Assembly: GCA_029977305.1 (NCBI GenBank)
Contig: JAPOLF010000047.1
Coordinates: forward strand, 3,108-11,709
Source: a bacterium
GTDB lineage: Bacteria; Chloroflexota; Chloroflexia; Thermomicrobiales; UBA6265
DNA: 8,602 bases
Direction of reading: 5' to 3'
Part shown: positions 5,188 through 8,602 of the stretch, one piece after another
Layout: each line of letters opens with the position of its first letter
Numbering within the stretch: position 1 is the first letter of the stretch
Translations under genes and position numbers: made by a program
Notes under the pieces: model-generated
What the model was told of the DNA's origin: nothing
The model's input: the letters and a program-made list of their open reading frames with translations, nothing else
Databases searched by the model: none

Positions 5188-6441
5188 TCAGTCCAGCGGG
5201 CGGGTCGGGGGGCCGGGGACGGAGAGCATCCGCTCGAGGGCGACGAGCGCCTCGCGTCGGGTGTCGCCGTCGACCTGGATCTGGTTGACCACCTTGCCCT
5301 CGGCGAGATGCTCGATCGACCACAGCACATATGCCGGGTGGACGCGATACATCGTGCTGCAGGGGCAGATCACGGGATCGAGGCAGAAGATCGTCTTGTC
5401 CGGGTGCTCCGCGGCGAGGCGGTTGACGAGGTTGATCTCGGTGCCGACCGCCCAGATCGAGCCGGCAGGCGCGGCGGCGATGGTGTCGATGATGAACTCG
5501 GTGCTGCCGTTCTGGTCGGAGGCCTCGACGACCTCGAGGCGGCACTCCGGGTGGACGATGACCTGCACGCCGGGGTACTCGGTGCGTGCCTTGGCGATCT
5601 GCTCCGCAGAGAAGCGGGCGTGGACCGAGCAGTAACCCTTCCAGAGGAAGAAGCGAGCGTTGCGCAGCTGCTCCTCGGTGTTGCCGCCGAGCGGGAGGAA
5701 GGGATCCCAGACGACCATCTCCTCTTGCGCGAAGCCGCGCCGGGTGGCGGTGTTGCGGCCGAGGTGCTCGTCGGGGAAGAAGAAGATGCGCTCGCCGCGC
5801 TCGAAGGCCCAGTCGTAGACGCGGGCGGCGTTGGACGACGTGCAGACGATGCCGCCGTTGCGACCGCAGAACGCCTTGAGACTTGCGGCGCTGTTCATGT
5901 ACGTGACCGGGATGATGCCCTCGATGCCGAGACCGACGAGGGTGTCCCACGCCGCCTGCACATCGGCGATCTTCGCCATGTCGGCCATGGAGCAGCCCGC
6001 CTCGAGGTTCGGCAGCACCACGATCTTGTCCTGATCGGTGAGGATGTCGGCGCTCTCGGCCATGAAGTGCACGCCGCAGAAGAGGATGAACTCGGCATCC
6101 TGCTGGGTGGCGGCCTGCTGGCTGAGCTTGAAGGAATCGCCGCGGAAATCGGCGAACTGGATCACCTCGTCGCGCTGGTAGTGGTGGCCGAGGATGACGA
6201 GGCGCTTGCCGAGCTTCGCCTTGGCGGCCCAGATCCGGGCGTCGCGCTCCGCGGGGTCCATCGTGAAGTACTCGCGCGGGATCTTCTCCTGCTTGAGCGG
6301 ATGGACGCCGTAGCGGCGGAGGAGGGTGTACGCCCCGACGCCCTGCTCCGGCACGCAGGAGGCGGTGGGGAGTTGTGGGTCCACGAACCATGGGTCGGCA
6401 GAACCACCGCCGGCCGGCAGGTCGACAACAGACTTGACCAT
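5188..6441 (-). CDS. nadA: Quinolinate synthase NadA
   Basis: A 417-residue cytoplasmic iron-sulfur enzyme that condenses iminoaspartate with dihydroxyacetone phosphate to quinolinate in de novo NAD synthesis. Visible family motifs are GHHYQRDEV (85-93), RGDSFKLSQQA (100-110), FCGVHFMAESA (121-131), LEAGCSMADM (146-155), TYMNSAASLKA (180-190), WKGYCSVHARF (267-277), HPEC (297-300) and CPCSTMYR (359-366). The likely [4Fe-4S] ligands are C150, C271 and C359 or C361. It is longer than the E. coli type and matches the long-form NadA group. The start is ATG 6439-6441 with GGAGG 5 nt upstream; an in-frame ATG at 6526-6528 lacks a ribosome site and would lie within the folded leader. nadB and nadC are not beside it. 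Promoter at 6561-6589; hairpin at 5131-5160. Confidence 0.97.
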   Translation of the reverse strand: MVKSVVDLPAGGGSADPWFVDPQLPTASCVPEQGVGAYTLLRRYGVHPLKQEKIPREYFTMDPAERDARIWAAKAKLGKRLVILGHHYQRDEVIQFADFRGDSFKLSQQAATQQDAEFILFCGVHFMAESADILTDQDKIVVLPNLEAGCSMADMAKIADVQAAWDTLVGLGIEGIIPVTYMNSAASLKAFCGRNGGIVCTSSNAARVYDWAFERGERIFFFPDEHLGRNTATRRGFAQEEMVVWDPFLPLGGNTEEQLRNARFFLWKGYCSVHARFSAEQIAKARTEYPGVQVIVHPECRLEVVEASDQNGSTEFIIDTIAAAPAGSIWAVGTEINLVNRLAAEHPDKTIFCLDPVICPCSTMYRVHPAYVLWSIEHLAEGKVVNQIQVDGDTRREALVALERMLSVPGPPTRPLD

Positions 6442-6479
6442 GGAAACCTCCGCAGGGCACGACGACGCTGATGCGCCAA

Positions 6480-6537
6480 GGTGGGTGTCGCCCCTGCTTG
6501 GGGCGGAGAGCCTGCCGATCCCCACCATGGGACGGCA
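6480..6537 (-). promoter_or_regulatory. Possible structured 5' leader of nadA
   Basis: The predicted nadA transcript has a leader of about 110 nt that can fold. One hairpin is cgcccc-N5-ggggcg (6489-6505). A second uses tgccg/cggca and tccc/ggga (6513-6537). The ggtggg formed from 6521-6526 on the minus strand overlaps hairpin two and could instead pair with cccacc from 6480-6485, enclosing hairpin one. These mutually exclusive pairings are of the kind used by riboswitches or attenuators. I cannot match it to a known NAD riboswitch class, and GC-rich sequence yields chance stems. Confidence 0.3.
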
Positions 6538-6560
6538 GCCGCGCTCCCCGAGACGATTGC

Positions 6561-6589
6561 AGCATAGTGCGCCGGCGAGTAATTGTCAA
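6561..6589 (-). promoter_or_regulatory. Promoter of nadA
   Basis: TTGACA (6584-6589), a 17-nt spacer and TATGCT (6561-6566): a near-consensus housekeeping promoter pointing at nadA, with an expected leader of about 110 nt. Confidence 0.7.
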
Positions 6590-6626
6590 CATAACACTAA
6601 GTCGGGATTCAGGGACCGCGAGTCAT

Positions 6627-6650
6627 CATCGGATAGGCTATCGTCCGATG
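6627..6650. promoter_or_regulatory. Inverted repeat upstream of the monooxygenase
   Basis: Arms catcgga (6627-6633) and tccgatg (6644-6650) around taggctatcg make a 24-bp dyad ending 28 nt before the monooxygenase start. The form suits a dimeric repressor or activator site in the divergent nadA-monooxygenase region. No regulator gene is in the window, and I could not assign a clear -35/-10 for the plus-strand operon. Confidence 0.4.
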
Positions 6651-6678
6651 GTTGCTTCTATTAGATAGGGTTATCCGC

Positions 6679-7758
6679 ATGGCGTTCCATTTCCACGGCT
6701 TTGTCCGGGGCATCAACATCTCGGAGATCCACGGGAATCACGCGTGGACGCTGGAAGATCACCTCGATCCGGGGTTCATCGCGGAGTTCGCGCGGGCGCA
6801 TGAGGAGGCCGGGTTCGAGCGGGTGCTGATCGGCGCCTTCTCCACCGGAGCCGACGGCTGGGCGATCGGGCAGCACGTGATGGCGAGCACCCAGCGCCTC
6901 TCGGCGATGATCGCGCACCGGCCGGGCTTCGTCGCACCTACGGTCGCGGCGCGCAAGGCGCTGACCCTTGATCAGCTCAGCGGTGGGCGGACCTCGCTCA
7001 ACATCGTCACCGGCGGCTCGGATGCCGACATGGCGAAGGATGGCGACTGGACGACGAAAGAGGAGCGCTACCGCCGCACCGATGAGTACCTGACCATCCT
7101 GCGGCAGATGTGGGAGCGCACCGAGCCCTTCGACCACGAGGGGGAGTTCTACCGGGTGGCTGGTGCCTACTCCGAACTGCGGCCGACGGGGCCGGGGAGC
7201 ATCCCGATCTTCTTCGGTGGTGCGTCGGGATCGGCGGTGCCGGTCGCGGCGAAACATGCCGATGTGTACATGCTCTTCGGCGAGCCGTTGGCGGCGGTCG
7301 AGCAGCGCCTCGCCGAGGTGCGCGCGGTGACGCCCCCGGGGCGCGATCCGGAGTTCTGCGTCTCGTTCCGCCCGATCGTCGCGGAGACCGATGCGCTGGC
7401 GTGGGAGAGGGCGCACGCGTATCTGGAGCGGATCGTCGCGGCGCGCGGCGGGCAGGCGGTCGCGGCGAGCACGCGACCGGGATCGCACGGTGCGGATCGG
7501 CTGCGCGCCTTCGCCTCGGAGCAGGAACTCTTCGACACCTGTCTGTGGATGCCGATCGCGGCGGCCACCGGGGCAGGTGGCAACACGACCTGTCTCGTCG
7601 GCTCCCCGGAGACGGTGGCGCAGGCGATAATGGGCTACTACGACATCGGGGTGCGCCACGTGCTGATCCGCGGCTTCGAGCCGCTGGAGGACGTGCGGCA
7701 GTGGGGGCAGGCGTTGATCCCGCTGGTGCAGGCCGAGGTGGCGAGGCGCGAGGCATGA
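6679..7758 (+). CDS. SsuD-like flavin-dependent monooxygenase (LLM class)
   Basis: A 359-residue cytoplasmic enzyme of the bacterial luciferase-like family, expected to use reduced flavin from a separate reductase and O2. It follows the SsuD/alkanesulfonate monooxygenase pattern: DQLSGGRTSLNIVTGGS (98-114), ERYRRTDEYL (129-138), FEGEFY-like HEGEFY (143-148), IPIFFGGASGSA (175-186), DVYMLFGEP (195-203) and the C-terminal GAGGNTTCLVGSPETVA (298-314). However, the segment FRPIVAET (230-237) aligns with RLHVIVRET of E. coli SsuD, so the Arg and His recalled there as catalytic are Ser229 and Arg231 here, and the flexible-loop Arg is also absent. The substrate is therefore uncertain. Start ATG 6679 has AGGG 8 nt upstream; a TTG at 6652 is in frame but less likely. 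It overlaps the next gene by 4 nt. Confidence 0.85.
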   Translation: MAFHFHGFVRGINISEIHGNHAWTLEDHLDPGFIAEFARAHEEAGFERVLIGAFSTGADGWAIGQHVMASTQRLSAMIAHRPGFVAPTVAARKALTLDQLSGGRTSLNIVTGGSDADMAKDGDWTTKEERYRRTDEYLTILRQMWERTEPFDHEGEFYRVAGAYSELRPTGPGSIPIFFGGASGSAVPVAAKHADVYMLFGEPLAAVEQRLAEVRAVTPPGRDPEFCVSFRPIVAETDALAWERAHAYLERIVAARGGQAVAASTRPGSHGADRLRAFASEQELFDTCLWMPIAAATGAGGNTTCLVGSPETVAQAIMGYYDIGVRHVLIRGFEPLEDVRQWGQALIPLVQAEVARREA

Positions 7759-8602
7759 GCGTGACGGGGCGAACATCGGCGACAACGGAAGCACCGCGGT
7801 TCCACGCGTGGGAGACGACGCGTCGGCGTGTGCTCGGGGTGCTCGCCGCGGTGGTGCCGCTCGTCATCGCCGAGCAGTCGGTGGGCGCCAAGCGAGCAAA
7901 GCGATGCAATCGGAAGACGGCGAACTGCAATCGGCTCGAGGCCGGGGCATGCCTCTTCAAGTGTGATTTCTCCGGGCAGACGATCGATGTGTCGAGCCTC
8001 TCCAAGGCGGACATGCGGAAAGCCTCATTCATCAACGCGACGCTGACACGACCGAGCCTGCGCCGTGCGAATCTCGCGAAGGCACAGCTGCGGGGAGCGG
8101 ATCTTGGTGGCGTCTATGCGGTGCAGGCGGACTTCACGTCGGCGGATCTGGAGAGCGCGTCGCTCGAAGGTGCGACGCTGACCAACAGCGATTTCTCGCA
8201 AGCGGTGCTGGTCAACGCGAGTCTGGTTGATGTGGATGCCAGTTCGACGAAGATGGTCTCGGTTGATTTCACCACCTCGGACCTCTCCGGCGCGAATTTG
8301 CGGCGGGCGGTGCTGACCAACGCGCTGGTGGTGGCGGCGACGGTGGTGGATGCGGATTTCACGGATGCGGATCTGCGCGGTGCGGTGTTCACCTCGAGCG
8401 ATCTCGCCGGTGCGATCCTGACCGGCGCGAACATCGCCGGGGCGAATCTGACCGCGGCGGACGTGACTGGGGTGGTCAGCGGGAGATTGGTTGGGCAGCC
8501 GTCTGCGTTGCCGGCCGAGACGGGTGTGGTCAACGGCTATCTGCTCGGCCCGGGGTTCGATCTCAGCGGGGCCAATTTCGCCGGGGAGAGCCTGACAGGG
8601 CT
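7755..8602 (+). CDS. Exported pentapeptide-repeat protein (3' end outside window)
   Basis: An open frame with no stop before the window ends; 282 codons are visible. It starts at an ATGA overlap with the monooxygenase stop, suggesting translational coupling. Residues 1-20 are polar, TTRRRVLGVLAAVVPLVIA (21-39) is a Tat-like signal, and SVGA (42-45) may precede cleavage. Four cysteines follow at 51, 58, 66 and 70. From about residue 71 the A(D/N)LxxA pentapeptide pattern runs on (SKADMRKA, RRANLAKA, RGADLGG, SGANLRRA, TDADLRGA, AGANLTAA), a fold that forms a right-handed quadrilateral beta helix. It is interrupted by a GQPSALP...NGYLLGPGFDLSGANF segment that is a common insert in such proteins, as I recall. 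The role is unknown; it may be a surface or periplasmic binding scaffold. Its relation to the monooxygenase is unclear. Confidence 0.85.
   Translation, partial: MSVTGRTSATTEAPRFHAWETTRRRVLGVLAAVVPLVIAEQSVGAKRAKRCNRKTANCNRLEAGACLFKCDFSGQTIDVSSLSKADMRKASFINATLTRPSLRRANLAKAQLRGADLGGVYAVQADFTSADLESASLEGATLTNSDFSQAVLVNASLVDVDASSTKMVSVDFTTSDLSGANLRRAVLTNALVVAATVVDADFTDADLRGAVFTSSDLAGAILTGANIAGANLTAADVTGVVSGRLVGQPSALPAETGVVNGYLLGPGFDLSGANFAGESLTG

Noticed and set aside
5032..6471. A 479-codon open frame on the plus strand opposite nadA
   Set aside because: It mirrors a well-recognised NadA in codon-phase, has no recognisable motifs and reflects high GC at third positions.
6442..6528. A 29-codon N-terminal extension of NadA from ATG 6526-6528
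   Set aside because: There is no Shine-Dalgarno there, whereas ATG 6439-6441 has GGAGG at good spacing; the extension also lacks NadA similarity.
6661..8035. Minus-strand frames opposite the monooxygenase (6661-7794 and 7007-8035)
   Set aside because: Arg/Pro-rich antisense translations without domains; the plus strand carries clear family motifs.
8114..8533. A 139-codon minus-strand frame near the right edge
   Set aside because: Its repetitive Ala/Ser/Thr content is the antisense image of the pentapeptide repeats.

Overview
The window looks like chromosome of a GC-rich bacterium. The best guess is an uncultured member of the Chloroflexota close to Thermomicrobiales. That rests on recalled similarity of the shared N-terminus (MDGSSFDRITRRLAV...SRRGG..ALVAGALG..G.SAAEA) to Tat-like leaders of secreted proteins in that group, plus the GC-rich codons; no database search was possible.

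Positions 1-4945 hold a head-to-tail array of eight paralogous genes, all on the minus strand, and it runs off the left edge. They encode secreted cysteine-rich proteins. Copy 1 is cut by the window edge, copy 2 (274-621) is a decayed pseudogene, and copies 3-8 are intact. After a conserved 41-residue leader, the mature proteins are chains of six-cysteine modules, C-x6-C-x5-CC-x3/4-C-xn-C, the spacing of inhibitor-cystine-knot (knottin) peptides. Mature Cys counts are multiples of six (12, 18, 18, 24, 24), except copy 8 with 22. Module 1 is tied to the rest by a Lys/Arg/Asp-rich linker; later modules abut almost without spacers. Most copies look like single-gene units with their own TTGAC(A/G)-N17 promoter, Shine-Dalgarno and a related GC-rich terminator hairpin.

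Positions 5188-6441 (minus) encode quinolinate synthase NadA (NAD biosynthesis), with a strong promoter, a roughly 110-nt leader that can fold, and a 3' hairpin. Divergent from it on the plus strand are an SsuD-like flavin-dependent monooxygenase (6679-7758) and, overlapping it by 4 nt, the start of an exported pentapeptide-repeat protein (7755 to beyond the right edge).

The main point of interest is the array: a bacterial family of multi-knottin secreted proteins that varies by module number, module swapping and linker length, with one copy caught in decay. Its function cannot be read from sequence; toxin, inhibitor, adhesin or envelope roles are all open. No RNA genes, CRISPR arrays, insertion sequences or origins were seen. 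No gap between genes exceeds 300 bases.
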